The translations under genes and the position numbers were made by a program. From Flavobacterium omnivorum (GTDB lineage: Bacteria; Bacteroidota; Bacteroidia; Flavobacteriales; Flavobacteriaceae), in the NCBI RefSeq assembly GCF_900099915.1, contig NZ_FNDB01000005.1:210990-274989 (forward strand): a stretch of DNA of 64,000 nucleotides. The letters are read 5' to 3'. Shown here piece after piece: positions 36,451-46,523 of the stretch. The first letter of the stretch is position 1. Every line of letters begins with the position of its first letter. A model generated the notes under the pieces. The model was given only the letters and a program-made list of their open reading frames with translations, was not told the origin of the DNA and searched no databases.

Positions 36451-39400
36451 ATGAAAAAAACCGTCTTCAAACAACGACTACTAATTCGAATTATGAAAAT
36501 AACCTTATTTCAATTTGTTTTAGCCCTTGTATTTTCAAGTATAACATTTGCGAATACTATCAGAGGTCAAAAAAAACTGGACACAAAAGTAACTATTACC
36601 GTGACCGATTTGAACTTAGATACTGCGCTGACTAAACTTGAAAAATTGGCACATGTAAAATTTTCGTACAATTCGAGAATGTCACAATTGAATCAAAAAG
36701 TGAGTGTTTATGCTAACAACGAAGCATTATCAAGTGTATTGACACGCATTTTGAAACCATTAAAAATGAATTATACCGAAGTAAGTAATCAAATTATTTT
36801 ACAAAAAGAAGGTATTGCCAACAGCGTAATGAATGGTGAATTTTTCTCTAATTTAAATCAAAACACAACTGCAGAGATTATCAAAGGTCGCGTTGTAGAT
36901 GAAAAAGGAGAATCGTTACCTGGCGTAACAATTATCGTAAAAGGAACAACAAAAGGAACAACAACAGATATTGATGGAACGTATACCATCAGCGCTGAAA
37001 TTGGAGACGTTTTACAATTTTCCTATGTAGGATTAGAAACTAAATCGCTGAAGGTAACCGGAACTACATTAAACGTTACTTTAATGGGAAGTGGCGAAAC
37101 ACTGCAAGATGTTGTCGTAATCGGATCCAGAAATCCAACCAGAACAGTCACTGAATCTGCAGTACCTATTGATGTAATTAGCATGAAAGAAATTGCTTCA
37201 CAGGGAGCTCAAACAAATTTGAATCAGATTTTGAACATGGTTGCGCCGTCATTTACCTCAAATACAACAACAGTAGCTGATGGAACAGATCACATTGACC
37301 CTGCACAATTAAGAGGTTTAGGACCAGACCAAGTATTGGTTTTGATCAATGGAAAACGACGTCATACGTCATCTTTAGTAAACATCAATGGATCACCTGG
37401 CAGAGGAGCTGTAGGTACCGACTTGAATTCCATTCCCGCTTTTGCTATCGAAAAAATTGAGGTATTAAGAGATGGAGCTTCAGCTCAATATGGCTCAGAT
37501 GCTATTGCTGGTGTAATCAACATCAACATGAAAAAAGACACTAAAAAATTAGAAATAAACCTTTTTGGAGGAAGTCATTTTTCTAAAAATGCTAACGACC
37601 ATACCGGCGGAAATGATGGAAACAACATTCAAATTGACTTGAACTACGGAACAAATTTAGGAAAGGAAAAAAGTTTCATTAATGTTACGGCAAGTGCTCA
37701 ATTGAGAGGTCAAACAAGTCGTGCTAAAGAAGTTACAGGAAATCTATTTAACCGATACAATGCTGTTGAAGAAAGAGCTAGAATAGCAGGTATTAACATT
37801 AATAGTTTGTATGCGAATACGTTAAACACAACCCCTGGTTTTTACAACGGTTTACTGAACACAATTAATACGTATGCGCAACAAGTAAGTTATTTTGATG
37901 CAACAACAAAAGCTAATATTCAAACTGCCGCATCGAATGGAAATTTACCGGGGATGAGAACTTTATTAGGAATTGATGCCACAACTGACGAACTAGCCTT
38001 TAGAGGTTTAGGTCGAAATGATTTTAATATGCGAGTAGGTCAATCATCACTTCAAAGCTCACAATTCTTTGTAAATGCTGCCTATCCTTTAACTGATAAA
38101 TTAGAATTGTATGCTTTTGGAGGGAACAGCCACAGAACTGGTGAAGCTGCTGGATTTTACAGAAGACCAAATCAATCTAGATCGTATACTGGTTTGTATC
38201 CAAATGGTTTTTTACCTGAAATCCATTCGACAATTAACGATATTTCAGCAGCAGCAGGATTGCGAGGTACTATTTTTGGTAATTGGAATTTTGACTTGAG
38301 TAATACTTTTGGTAGAAACAGTTTTGATTATGGTGTTGAAAATACCGTCAATTCTTCCATGAGAGAGAACTCTCCAACTACTTTTGATGCAGGTGGATTA
38401 GCATTTAGCCAAAACACAACTAATTTTGACATGAATCAAAAATTTGGTGATTTGAACGTTGCTTTTGGAGCTGAATACAGAAATGAAAAATATAGCATCA
38501 ATGCTGGACAACCAGAATCATATAATTTATATGATATAAACGGTAATGTCGCTTTACCTGGAGTAACCCCTGCTAATCTGATCGTAACCGATTTCTTTGG
38601 ATCTATTAGAGGAAATGGCTCCCAAGTATTTCCAGGTTTCAGGCCAGCAAATGCTGTTGACAAAGGTCGTAACAGTGCCGCTATTTATGGAGATCTTGAA
38701 TATGATGTTACAGAAAAATGGTTAGTGAACGGAGCCGTTCGTTTTGAAAACTATTCTGATTTTGGAAACACTACTAATTTTAAAGTTGCCAGTCGTTATA
38801 AACTAACAGACAACATTAATTTGCGTGGTGCCGTTTCCACAGGTTTCCGTGCGCCATCGTTACACCAAATCAATTTTAAAGCTACCGCGACTCAATTTGT
38901 TGGTGGTGTACCATTTGAAGTAAGTACATTTAGTAATGATTCCCCAGCAGCTAAAGCCCTTGGAATTCCGCAATTGAAACAAGAAGAATCTAAAAGTGCT
39001 AGTATTGGTTTTACCGCTAAGATTCCAGAGGGAAACATTACTTTGACTGCCGATGCTTATATTGTAAGAATAGATGACCGAGTAACTTTGACGGATCAAT
39101 TTTCTCGTCCATCGGGCACGTTTGCTGACGGAACACCACAGAGAGAGCTTCAAGAACAATTTGATCTCGCTGGAGCAAATGCGGCTACCTTTTTTGCCAA
39201 TGCTATTAGTACAGAGTCGAAAGGAATTGATATCATTATAACACATAAGCTAAATTTAGGAGCTATAGTAATCAAATCTGATTTAGCTACTACTTTTTCT
39301 CAAACAAGACAAGTGGGTGCTATACAAGGATCGCCTACTTTAGTTGCTAATGGTCAAATAAACCGCTATTTTTCTGAAATGAGCAGAGTCTATTTAGAAG

Positions 39401-39864
39401 AAGCCATTCCAAGAGTTAAAGGAAATTTAACCAACTCATTTACTTATAAAAAATTCGATTTCTTTTTGAGAAATGTTTACTTCGGACAGGTTACTGATCC
39501 AAATACAGCTGATGTAAATGGAGATGGAAGAGTTGAAGGAGCAATAATAAATGGTCAACCAGTCGAAATTGAGCATCCAATCTGGGGCGCAAAAATAATC
39601 ACTGATTTATCTGTTGGTTTCAAAATTACTGAAGCTGCAAAAGTTGTAATTGGCGCTAACAATATTTTTGATATCTATCCTGATGCAAATCTTGGTACAC
39701 AAACTGCAATCAGACCTAGATTAGTATCTGGAGCTATAGATTACACCGCTGCACCCTCCACAATTGACTTATCAAATGCAAATCAATTTGCATATTCAAG
39801 AAACACCTCTCAATTTGGTCAAAACGGGAGATTCCTTTTTGCTAGGTTAAGCTTGAGTTTCTAG
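36451..39864 (+). CDS. TonB-dependent receptor with STN signalling domain
   Basis: A 1137-residue outer-membrane receptor, the third gene of a FecI-FecR-receptor unit. Order: signal peptide (ITLFQFVLALVFSSITFA), STN domain (about 55-130, VTITVTDLNLDTALTKL, ILKPLKMNYTEV) that signals to the anti-sigma, CarboxypepD_reg domain (GRVVDEKGESLPGVTIIVKG), plug (LNQILNMVAPSF, AQLRGLGPDQVLVLINGKRR, RDGASAQYGSDAIAGVIN), then a large barrel ending FLFARLSLSF. No SusD-like gene follows, so it is probably not a SusC/D glycan system. Ligand unknown. Confidence 0.94.
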   Translation: MKKTVFKQRLLIRIMKITLFQFVLALVFSSITFANTIRGQKKLDTKVTITVTDLNLDTALTKLEKLAHVKFSYNSRMSQLNQKVSVYANNEALSSVLTRILKPLKMNYTEVSNQIILQKEGIANSVMNGEFFSNLNQNTTAEIIKGRVVDEKGESLPGVTIIVKGTTKGTTTDIDGTYTISAEIGDVLQFSYVGLETKSLKVTGTTLNVTLMGSGETLQDVVVIGSRNPTRTVTESAVPIDVISMKEIASQGAQTNLNQILNMVAPSFTSNTTTVADGTDHIDPAQLRGLGPDQVLVLINGKRRHTSSLVNINGSPGRGAVGTDLNSIPAFAIEKIEVLRDGASAQYGSDAIAGVININMKKDTKKLEINLFGGSHFSKNANDHTGGNDGNNIQIDLNYGTNLGKEKSFINVTASAQLRGQTSRAKEVTGNLFNRYNAVEERARIAGININSLYANTLNTTPGFYNGLLNTINTYAQQVSYFDATTKANIQTAASNGNLPGMRTLLGIDATTDELAFRGLGRNDFNMRVGQSSLQSSQFFVNAAYPLTDKLELYAFGGNSHRTGEAAGFYRRPNQSRSYTGLYPNGFLPEIHSTINDISAAAGLRGTIFGNWNFDLSNTFGRNSFDYGVENTVNSSMRENSPTTFDAGGLAFSQNTTNFDMNQKFGDLNVAFGAEYRNEKYSINAGQPESYNLYDINGNVALPGVTPANLIVTDFFGSIRGNGSQVFPGFRPANAVDKGRNSAAIYGDLEYDVTEKWLVNGAVRFENYSDFGNTTNFKVASRYKLTDNINLRGAVSTGFRAPSLHQINFKATATQFVGGVPFEVSTFSNDSPAAKALGIPQLKQEESKSASIGFTAKIPEGNITLTADAYIVRIDDRVTLTDQFSRPSGTFADGTPQRELQEQFDLAGANAATFFANAISTESKGIDIIITHKLNLGAIVIKSDLATTFSQTRQVGAIQGSPTLVANGQINRYFSEMSRVYLEEAIPRVKGNLTNSFTYKKFDFFLRNVYFGQVTDPNTADVNGDGRVEGAIINGQPVEIEHPIWGAKIITDLSVGFKITEAAKVVIGANNIFDIYPDANLGTQTAIRPRLVSGAIDYTAAPSTIDLSNANQFAYSRNTSQFGQNGRFLFARLSLSF

Positions 39865-39883
39865 AACACCTTATTTTATACTG

Positions 39884-39916
39884 AAAACCATTCGCTTGCG
39901 CGAATGGTTTTTTTTT
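39884..39916 (+). terminator. Intrinsic terminator after the receptor gene
   Basis: AAAACCATTCG / CGAATGGTTTT with a T9 run. Confidence 0.9.
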
Positions 39917-39952
39917 GGCTTAATCTTAGGTAATAAAAGAATCCAAACTTTG

Positions 39953-39960
39953 TACCTTTG
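39953..39960 (+). promoter_or_regulatory. -7 box of uvrB promoter
   Basis: TACCTTTG, 28 bases before the uvrB start codon. No LexA-type palindrome was recognised nearby. Confidence 0.5.
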
Positions 39961-39988
39961 CATTTCTAAAACTTTGCCCCTTAATTAA

Positions 39989-41980
39989 ATGAATTTCCAA
40001 GTAGTATCCGATTACCAGCCCAAAGGCGACCAACCCCAAGCGATTGAAAAATTAGTTCAGGGAATTACTGATGGTGAAAAATTCCAAACTTTATTAGGTG
40101 TTACCGGATCTGGAAAAACATTCACGGTAGCCAATGTAATTCAGGAAGTGCAAAGACCAACTTTAGTTTTGGCACACAACAAAACGTTGGCAGCTCAATT
40201 ATACTCTGAGTTCAAACAATTCTTCCCGAATAATGCCGTGGAATATTTCGTTTCCTATTACGATTACTACCAGCCCGAAGCTTTTATGCCCGTAACCGGC
40301 GTTTTCATCGAAAAGGATTTATCTATCAATGAAGAACTAGAAAAAATGAGAATGTCAACAACTGCCTCGTTACTCTCCGGACGAAGAGATATTTTAGTCG
40401 TGGCATCGGTTTCTTGTTTGTATGGTATTGGAAATCCGATAGAATTTCAAAAAAACTTGATTCCAATTGAGAAAGGACAAATTATTTCTCGTACCAAATT
40501 ATTGCATCAACTGGTGCAAAGTTTATATTCCAGAACCGAAGCCGATTTTAATCCAGGAAGTTTCAGGATAAAAGGTGATACAGTAGATGTTTATCCAAGT
40601 TATGCAGATGAAGCTTACAGAGTTCATTTCTTTGGGGATGAAATTGAGGAAATTGAAAGTTTTGACACCAAAAATTCTCAGGTTCTTGAAAAATTTGACA
40701 AACTGACTATTTATCCGGCTAATATGTTTGTGACTTCACCAGATGTTTTACAAGGCGCCATTTGGGAAATACAACAAGATTTGGTAAAACAAGTTGATTA
40801 TTTCAAGGAAATTGGCAAACCTTTAGAAGCAAAACGATTGGAAGAACGCACCAATTTTGATTTGGAGATGATTCGGGAATTGGGTTATTGCTCTGGAATC
40901 GAGAATTACTCTCGTTATCTTGATGGTCGTTTACCGGGAACCAGACCTTTTTGTTTATTGGATTATTTCCCTAAAGATTACTTGATGGTGGTTGATGAAA
41001 GTCACGTGACTCTTTCACAAGTTAGCGCTATGTATGGCGGAGACCGAAGCCGAAAAGAAAATTTAGTGGAATATGGTTTCCGGCTACCCGCCGCAATGGA
41101 CAATCGTCCTTTGAAGTTTGAAGAATTTGAAGCCATGCAAAATCAGGTGATTTATGTTTCCGCAACACCAGCGGATTATGAGTTGCAAAAAACAGAAGGT
41201 GTTGTTGTGGAACAGGTAATTCGTCCGACAAGTTTACTAGATCCAATTATCGAAATCCGACCAAGTTTAAACCAAATCGATGATTTAATCGAAGAAATTC
41301 AAGTTCGGGCCGAAATTGACGAACGCGTTTTGGTGACGACGTTAACCAAAAGAATGGCGGAAGAACTCGCTAAATATTTAACAAAAGTTAATATTCGTTG
41401 CCGTTACATTCACTCTGAAGTAGATACTTTAGAACGAATAGAAATCATGCAAGATTTGCGAAAAGGAATTTTTGATGTGTTGATTGGTGTTAATTTACTT
41501 CGTGAAGGGTTGGATTTACCAGAAGTTTCTTTGGTCGCCATATTAGATGCAGACAAAGAAGGTTTTTTAAGAAGCCACCGTTCATTGACGCAAACCATTG
41601 GTAGAGCGGCAAGAAACCTCAATGGAAAAGCAATTATGTATGCCGATAAAATCACAAATAGCATGCAAAAAACTATTGATGAAACCAATTACCGCAGAAC
41701 CAAACAAATTAATTACAACACAGAACACAACTTGGTTCCGATGGCTTTAAATAAAAAAATCGAGAGCGCTTTTACCAAAAATCCATTAGTCGATTATGAA
41801 TTAGGACTTACCTTAAACTCAGCTGCTGAACCGGAGACGACTTATATGTCCAAACCGGAAATCGAGAAGATTATTAGAGAGAAACGCAAATCAATGGAGA
41901 AAGCGGCAAAAGATTTAGACTTTATGCAAGCGGCAAAATTACGGGATGATATCAAGAGATTACAAGGTCAATTAGCCTAG
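39989..41980 (+). CDS. uvrB: Excinuclease ABC subunit B
   Basis: Damage-verifying helicase-like subunit of nucleotide excision repair. The 663-residue protein has Walker A GVTGSGKTFT, the beta-hairpin region EYFVSYYDYYQPEAF, the DESH box (VVDESHV), motif VI (QTIGRAARN), and a C-terminal UvrB/UvrC motif (EKAAKDLDFMQAAKLRDDI) for contact with UvrC. Confidence 0.98.
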   Translation: MNFQVVSDYQPKGDQPQAIEKLVQGITDGEKFQTLLGVTGSGKTFTVANVIQEVQRPTLVLAHNKTLAAQLYSEFKQFFPNNAVEYFVSYYDYYQPEAFMPVTGVFIEKDLSINEELEKMRMSTTASLLSGRRDILVVASVSCLYGIGNPIEFQKNLIPIEKGQIISRTKLLHQLVQSLYSRTEADFNPGSFRIKGDTVDVYPSYADEAYRVHFFGDEIEEIESFDTKNSQVLEKFDKLTIYPANMFVTSPDVLQGAIWEIQQDLVKQVDYFKEIGKPLEAKRLEERTNFDLEMIRELGYCSGIENYSRYLDGRLPGTRPFCLLDYFPKDYLMVVDESHVTLSQVSAMYGGDRSRKENLVEYGFRLPAAMDNRPLKFEEFEAMQNQVIYVSATPADYELQKTEGVVVEQVIRPTSLLDPIIEIRPSLNQIDDLIEEIQVRAEIDERVLVTTLTKRMAEELAKYLTKVNIRCRYIHSEVDTLERIEIMQDLRKGIFDVLIGVNLLREGLDLPEVSLVAILDADKEGFLRSHRSLTQTIGRAARNLNGKAIMYADKITNSMQKTIDETNYRRTKQINYNTEHNLVPMALNKKIESAFTKNPLVDYELGLTLNSAAEPETTYMSKPEIEKIIREKRKSMEKAAKDLDFMQAAKLRDDIKRLQGQLA

Positions 41981-42146
41981 CTAACGCTGCAATACATCAT
42001 TACAAACAAATATAAAATGTATCTTCGCAAATTTTGATCGCTTTAAGTGCTACTATTTTGCCGTGAAATGTTTTTAAATCATTTAAAAAGTTTTAAATTT
42101 GAATTGAAATGCTATCTAATTGTCATACAATCAATTACGATTTTAA

Positions 42147-43373
42147 ATGAAATACCATTCATACATTTTAATTCTTTTAGGATTTATTTCAGGTGCTTCA
42201 GGACAAACTTCGGAGCCGGATTTAATACGCACAGAAATAGAAAACTCCACTGATTTAATCAAACCTAATATTCTTTCTAATCACCCCCTAGGAATGTATA
42301 TTTCGCGAATAAATCATAATTTTAAAGTCCGTTCACCAGAGAAATACTCCTTCTCATTTAAAGTTTCCAGCGGAAATGTGATGTTGCCTTATGTTAAATC
42401 ATATACTTTAACAAATCCAGCTGATAGAGCAAATTCGGCACAGTTTCCTTGGCATGACCGAGAATTTAAATTTTATCTCAGCACCGTTCCTGCTCAAACC
42501 AACTCATTTACTGCTGACGGTGTCATTAGATCCTATAAATTTACATTTTCCTTGCCTTTATCAGTCAATCAAGAACTTACTTTTGGCGTCCGATCGTATT
42601 CCCTTGACGGAGGAAAATATCCATTTTCAATTTTTACCTCTGATGAATCCATTGAATGGTTTCACAGTACTATTGCCGGAGGCGAAGATCCGTTTTCGAG
42701 ACGGTATTATGGTTTAAACAAAGCAAAAATATCCTATGAAGACGAAAAAAACGCCACACTAACAATGAACAATGGTGATTTTAGAATTCCCGGAATGGAG
42801 ATTAATTATTTCTACTATCCAAAATTAGAAATAAATAAGAAATATCGAATCTATCTGAATTTTGGCGCCCATTTCGGCATCAATATGTCCAGATATAATC
42901 CTGTAACGGACTTTGGTATTTCTTCTTCCGCTATCAAGAAAATGATAGTTAAAGATAAAAACATATTGACTGTAGGCATCAGTGCAGGCGCTTTAAGACA
43001 GCGATTATTCCAGTTTGGAGATCGAATAAACTTCAGCGATCGCTCCTTCCTATACAGTTTTGAAGGACTTATTGATTACAAAAGAAAACTTCAAAATAAT
43101 AATACGATCTCATTTGGAATCAATTATACTTTTCAAACACCTTACAATAATAAAAATGATTTTAATCACATTGTTTTAACTGGCGAAAGAGTAAAATCGC
43201 ATTGGCAGGAAACATTATCTCATCTATATGAAAATCTTGATGCGTGGAATTTAATCTGCACCTATTCTGTTAAACAATATTCTTATTTTATATACATTAG
43301 AGAAGACCTTACCCTAGATAATGCACCTGATTTACAGACCGGCTTCGGTGTGAAAATATCTTTTAAGAAATAA
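42147..43373 (+). CDS. Exported protein, probable outer-membrane barrel
   Basis: A 408-residue protein with a signal peptide (YILILLGFISGASGQ). Amphipathic strands run throughout (YRIYLNFGAHFGINMSRY, NTISFGINYTFQTP, YFIYIREDLTLD) and the last strand ends GFGVKISFKK, suggesting an outer-membrane barrel. The motif FPWHDREFKFYLS resembles no family I know. Single gene between uvrB and a convergent TerB-like gene. Confidence 0.72.
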   Translation: MKYHSYILILLGFISGASGQTSEPDLIRTEIENSTDLIKPNILSNHPLGMYISRINHNFKVRSPEKYSFSFKVSSGNVMLPYVKSYTLTNPADRANSAQFPWHDREFKFYLSTVPAQTNSFTADGVIRSYKFTFSLPLSVNQELTFGVRSYSLDGGKYPFSIFTSDESIEWFHSTIAGGEDPFSRRYYGLNKAKISYEDEKNATLTMNNGDFRIPGMEINYFYYPKLEINKKYRIYLNFGAHFGINMSRYNPVTDFGISSSAIKKMIVKDKNILTVGISAGALRQRLFQFGDRINFSDRSFLYSFEGLIDYKRKLQNNNTISFGINYTFQTPYNNKNDFNHIVLTGERVKSHWQETLSHLYENLDAWNLICTYSVKQYSYFIYIREDLTLDNAPDLQTGFGVKISFKK

Positions 43374-43415
43374 ATAGTAAAAATATAGATGCTTAAAATC
43401 TACTAGAATCAAAGG

Positions 43416-43817
43416 TTAATTATGTTGTTCCTGAAAAATATTTAATAAAACTTCAGCTTCTATAATTGCATTAGGCGCTTCATTCATCAATTTAAGAATG
43501 CGTTTTGTAGCTGTTGGATTAAGTCCCATTTCAATTGCTATTTGCTGAATAGCAACAGCTTCTTTTTTATGTAAAATTCCGTCACAAAACATCAATAAAG
43601 CCAATCTATAAAATTGTTGAATCCGTTGAAATTCAGTTTTTATCGGTAGTAAAGGTAATTCTTGATGAAAAAAATCTTTAAAAACAGTACTGTCAAAACT
43701 CAGTTCTTTGGCGACAATTTCTAAAAACTCATATTCTCTTTTATGCAAATGTCCGTCAACGGTAGAAAAAGCAATCATTTCTAGAAGTAAACTCCTCTTT
43801 TGTTCGAATGTATTCAT
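43416..43817 (-). CDS. TerB-like small helical protein
   Basis: A 133-residue all-helical protein. Start at the ATG at 43817 (MNTFEQKRSLLLEMIAFSTVDGHLHKREYEFLEIVAKEL). The D-G-x-x-H/x-x-E-x pattern occurs twice (STVDGHLHKREYEF, FCDGILHKKEAVAI), as in TerB/DjlA-type metal-binding domains. TerB relatives are linked to stress and defence but many are orphan genes, as here. Function unknown. Confidence 0.8.
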   Translation of the reverse strand: MNTFEQKRSLLLEMIAFSTVDGHLHKREYEFLEIVAKELSFDSTVFKDFFHQELPLLPIKTEFQRIQQFYRLALLMFCDGILHKKEAVAIQQIAIEMGLNPTATKRILKLMNEAPNAIIEAEVLLNIFQEQHN

Positions 43818-43995
43818 CAAATTATTATTTTTAGCTAAAATATCAATTTTATAATGAAAACCCTAAATGTTGATAATGAATAAACAAATGACAGTTATTC
43901 TCCTATTTTTTACAAGCATAAAAAAATTGTACAAAAACAATAATCTCATTATAATATACCATTAAAATATTTCTAGACTTTAAGGAGAAATGAAT

Positions 43996-44024
43996 AAAAA
44001 AAAGAGAACCAAAATTGATTCTCT
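43996..44024 (-). terminator. Terminator of the charged exported protein gene
   Basis: On the minus strand AGAGAA / TTCTCT form a short stem followed by T8, 29 bases after the stop at 44053. Confidence 0.65.
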
Positions 44025-44052
44025 CATTGTATACTCTCATTTCGAACAACTA

Positions 44053-44391
44053 TTAGTCGTCATCCTCATCATCGTAGTCTCTTTTATGCTCTTTCCCTTT
44101 GTATTTTTTATAATAATCCTTTCCGTGATAGTGTTTTTTTTCTCTATAATTTCTTTGTTCGTACCTTCGATCGTCATGCCATCTATCATCACATTCACTA
44201 TGATCTACATATATAACGTGTTCTTCGCGATATTCAACATTTCTCCTTTGTGGTTCATATCTGCGTTCATATTGACCCGATATTACCACTGAGGGAAGTC
44301 CAATGTTTACACCCACTGAAACTTGCGCATTTATAGTGCTTGAGGCAAAAAAGGAGATTCCTAGTAATGCAAGTACTTTTATCTGTTTCAT
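44053..44391 (-). CDS. Exported protein with highly charged tail
   Basis: A 112-residue protein with a clear signal peptide (LALLGISFFASSTINAQ) and then a segment VSVGVNIGLPSVVISGQYERRYEP. The last 60 residues are almost all Arg, Lys, Asp, Glu, His and Tyr and end DEDDD. A terminator on the same strand and the signal peptide favour this frame over the hydrophobic plus-strand frame that overlaps it. The His/Asp-rich tail might bind metal; that is speculation. Confidence 0.7.
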   Translation of the reverse strand: MKQIKVLALLGISFFASSTINAQVSVGVNIGLPSVVISGQYERRYEPQRRNVEYREEHVIYVDHSECDDRWHDDRRYEQRNYREKKHYHGKDYYKKYKGKEHKRDYDDEDDD

Positions 44392-44655
44392 CTGTTCAAA
44401 AATTTAATTAATAACTATTGAAGGCAAAACCAATAACTATGCCACTTAATCTTATTACAAACATGCAAATTGTTAAATGAAATAAAGGAAGAAAACTTGA
44501 AAATAGTAAACACAGTAAATCATATACTTACATTCATTAATAAAAGATTTAAAAAACTGTTCAAAAAAAACAAAAAACATCAAATAAAGTTTATAATCAA
44601 ATAATAAAAAATATAACTATTTTTAACTACGAATAAATGCTTTAAAAAAAACATA

Positions 44656-45459
44656 ATGATTAAAAAACTGCTTCCCGTTCTCACATTATTTTTTATATTT
44701 TCACATGCGTATGCTCAAGAAAGAACTGCTTCTAAACAAGTTTCTACTTTTACTATTGAAGCACCACAACTTCAAGCTACAAAGAAAATTTGGGTGTATT
44801 TACCCGAAAATTATGCAACTTCAAAAAAGAATTTCTCTGTAATATATATGCATGATGCTCAAAACTTATTTGATGCTAAAACTTCTTATTCCGGGGAATG
44901 GAATGTAGATGAAAAACTGGACAGCCTAAAAGCGCAAGTTATTGTGATAGGAATCGAACATGGAAATGAGAAACGAATGGAGGAATTAACGCCTTTTAAA
45001 AACGAAAAATACGGTGGTGGAAAAGCAGATCACTATTTAGAATTTATCGTGAAAACATTGAAACCACAAATTGACAAAACGTATCGAACCAAAACTAGAA
45101 AGAAAAATACAATCATCATGGGAAGTTCTCTTGGCGGTTTGGCTTCCTATTATGCCGTTTTAAAATACCCTGAAATTTTTGGAAAAGCAGGTGTTTTTTC
45201 GCCTTCGTTTTGGTTTACCAAAGACATTTATACGCTGACTGAAAAATCCAAAAAAATAAAGTCGAAAATTTATTTTCTGTGTGGTGATGCTGAAAGTGAC
45301 GACATGGTTTCAGATTTGAACAAAATGGAATATTTACTAAATTCTAATCGATGCTATTGCCTCAATTTAAATAAAAAAACAATTGTAAAAAACGGAAAAC
45401 ACAATGAAAAACTATGGCGCGATGGTTTTGTTGATGCCATTTTATGGCTCGGTTACTAA
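44656..45459 (+). CDS. Exported alpha/beta esterase (EsterD/enterochelin-esterase-like)
   Basis: A 267-residue hydrolase with a signal peptide (LTLFFIFSHAYAQ). Family features are IWVYLPENYATSKKNFSVIYMHDAQNLFD, the nucleophile elbow GSSLGGLASYYA with the serine, the GDAESDD acid region and GKHNEKLWR with the histidine. It is the first gene of a run with a dipeptide epimerase (start 47 bases downstream) and an AONS-like enzyme. Substrate unknown; relatives cleave esters of glycans or siderophores. Confidence 0.87.
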   Translation: MIKKLLPVLTLFFIFSHAYAQERTASKQVSTFTIEAPQLQATKKIWVYLPENYATSKKNFSVIYMHDAQNLFDAKTSYSGEWNVDEKLDSLKAQVIVIGIEHGNEKRMEELTPFKNEKYGGGKADHYLEFIVKTLKPQIDKTYRTKTRKKNTIIMGSSLGGLASYYAVLKYPEIFGKAGVFSPSFWFTKDIYTLTEKSKKIKSKIYFLCGDAESDDMVSDLNKMEYLLNSNRCYCLNLNKKTIVKNGKHNEKLWRDGFVDAILWLGY

Positions 45460-45506
45460 AAATTCTGCTTCAAATAAACACAACAAATAGTATAATTAAA
45501 CCTCAA

Positions 45507-46517
45507 ATGGAACTAATATTAAGAGAATACAACCTCAAATTAAAACATACGTTCACGATTTCAAGAGAATCGATTAACGTTCAGCCTTCTTTGATTGTGG
45601 AGTTGCAACGTGATGGTTTTTCTGGTTTTGGCGAAGCAACTTCTAATCCATATTATAAAACAACCGTTCCGGTGATGATGCAGGATTTAGAAAAAATTAG
45701 AACCATAATAGAAAATACTATAGATGAAATACCCGAAGCATTTTGGGCAAAAATCCATCCATATTTAAAAGACGATATGTTTGCTTTGTGCGCTTTGGAC
45801 ATGGCATACAATGATTTATATGCTCGCAAAAAAGGAAAGAAGTTATACGAATTGTGGAATTATTCCATTGACAAAAATCCATTGACAGATTACACGATTG
45901 GAATTGCATCCATCGAAAAAATGGTGGCTAAAATGAAGGAATTACATTGGCCAATTTATAAAATAAAATTGGGAACCAAAGAAGATATTGCCATTGTTAC
46001 AGAACTTCGGAAACATACGAATGCTGTTTTTAGAATCGATGCCAATTGTGGCTGGGGTATTGAAGAAACCATAAATAATGCCATCGAGTTAAAAAAATTA
46101 GGAGTGGAATTTTTGGAACAGCCCATGAAAGCCGACAATTGGCAAGGTCATAGAGAAGTTTTCAAACATTCCGTTTTACCGATTATCGCTGACGAAAGTT
46201 GTATTATAGAAGAAGATGTAGCAAAATGTCATAACCATTTTCATGGGGTAAATGTCAAATTAGTAAAATGTGGCGGTTTAACTCCCGGAAGACGAATGAT
46301 TCAAGAAGCTAAGAAATTAGGTCTAAAAACCATGGTGGGTTGTATGACCGAATCGACTGTAGGGATTTCTGCGATTGCGCATTTATTGCCACAATTGGAT
46401 TATGTTGATATGGACGGTGCATTGCTTTTGGCAGAAGATATTGCCACAGGAGTGACAATCGATTTTGGAAAAATAAACTATTCTGACTTAAACGGAACTG
46501 GTGTAACTTTAATGTAG
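45507..46517 (+). CDS. Dipeptide epimerase (L-Ala-D/L-Glu epimerase type)
   Basis: Enolase-superfamily enzyme that racemises the second residue of dipeptides, typically L-Ala-D-Glu from peptidoglycan recycling. The start is the ATG at 45507 (MELILREYNLKLKHTFTIS), giving 336 residues. The catalytic lysine pair region is KIKLGTKED, metal ligands are RIDANCGW (Asp), EQPMKADN (Glu) and ADESC (Asp), and the second base lysine is in VNVKLVKCGG. Exact substrate cannot be read from sequence. Confidence 0.92.
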   Translation: MELILREYNLKLKHTFTISRESINVQPSLIVELQRDGFSGFGEATSNPYYKTTVPVMMQDLEKIRTIIENTIDEIPEAFWAKIHPYLKDDMFALCALDMAYNDLYARKKGKKLYELWNYSIDKNPLTDYTIGIASIEKMVAKMKELHWPIYKIKLGTKEDIAIVTELRKHTNAVFRIDANCGWGIEETINNAIELKKLGVEFLEQPMKADNWQGHREVFKHSVLPIIADESCIIEEDVAKCHNHFHGVNVKLVKCGGLTPGRRMIQEAKKLGLKTMVGCMTESTVGISAIAHLLPQLDYVDMDGALLLAEDIATGVTIDFGKINYSDLNGTGVTLM

Positions 46518-46523
46518 TTTTAA

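Noticed and set aside
38860..39246. Minus-strand 128-codon frame within the STN receptor gene
   Set aside because: Cys/Ser-rich shadow without start context or family features.
43416..43817. Possible link of the TerB-like gene to DNA repair because it lies near uvrB
   Set aside because: It is on the other strand, separated by another gene, and has no UvrB motif.
43990..44292. Plus-strand 100-codon frame with very hydrophobic product
   Set aside because: It is the antisense of the Asp/Arg/Lys-rich tail of the exported protein on the minus strand, which has a signal peptide and its own terminator. Acidic and basic codons read backwards give Val/Ile/Phe-rich frames.
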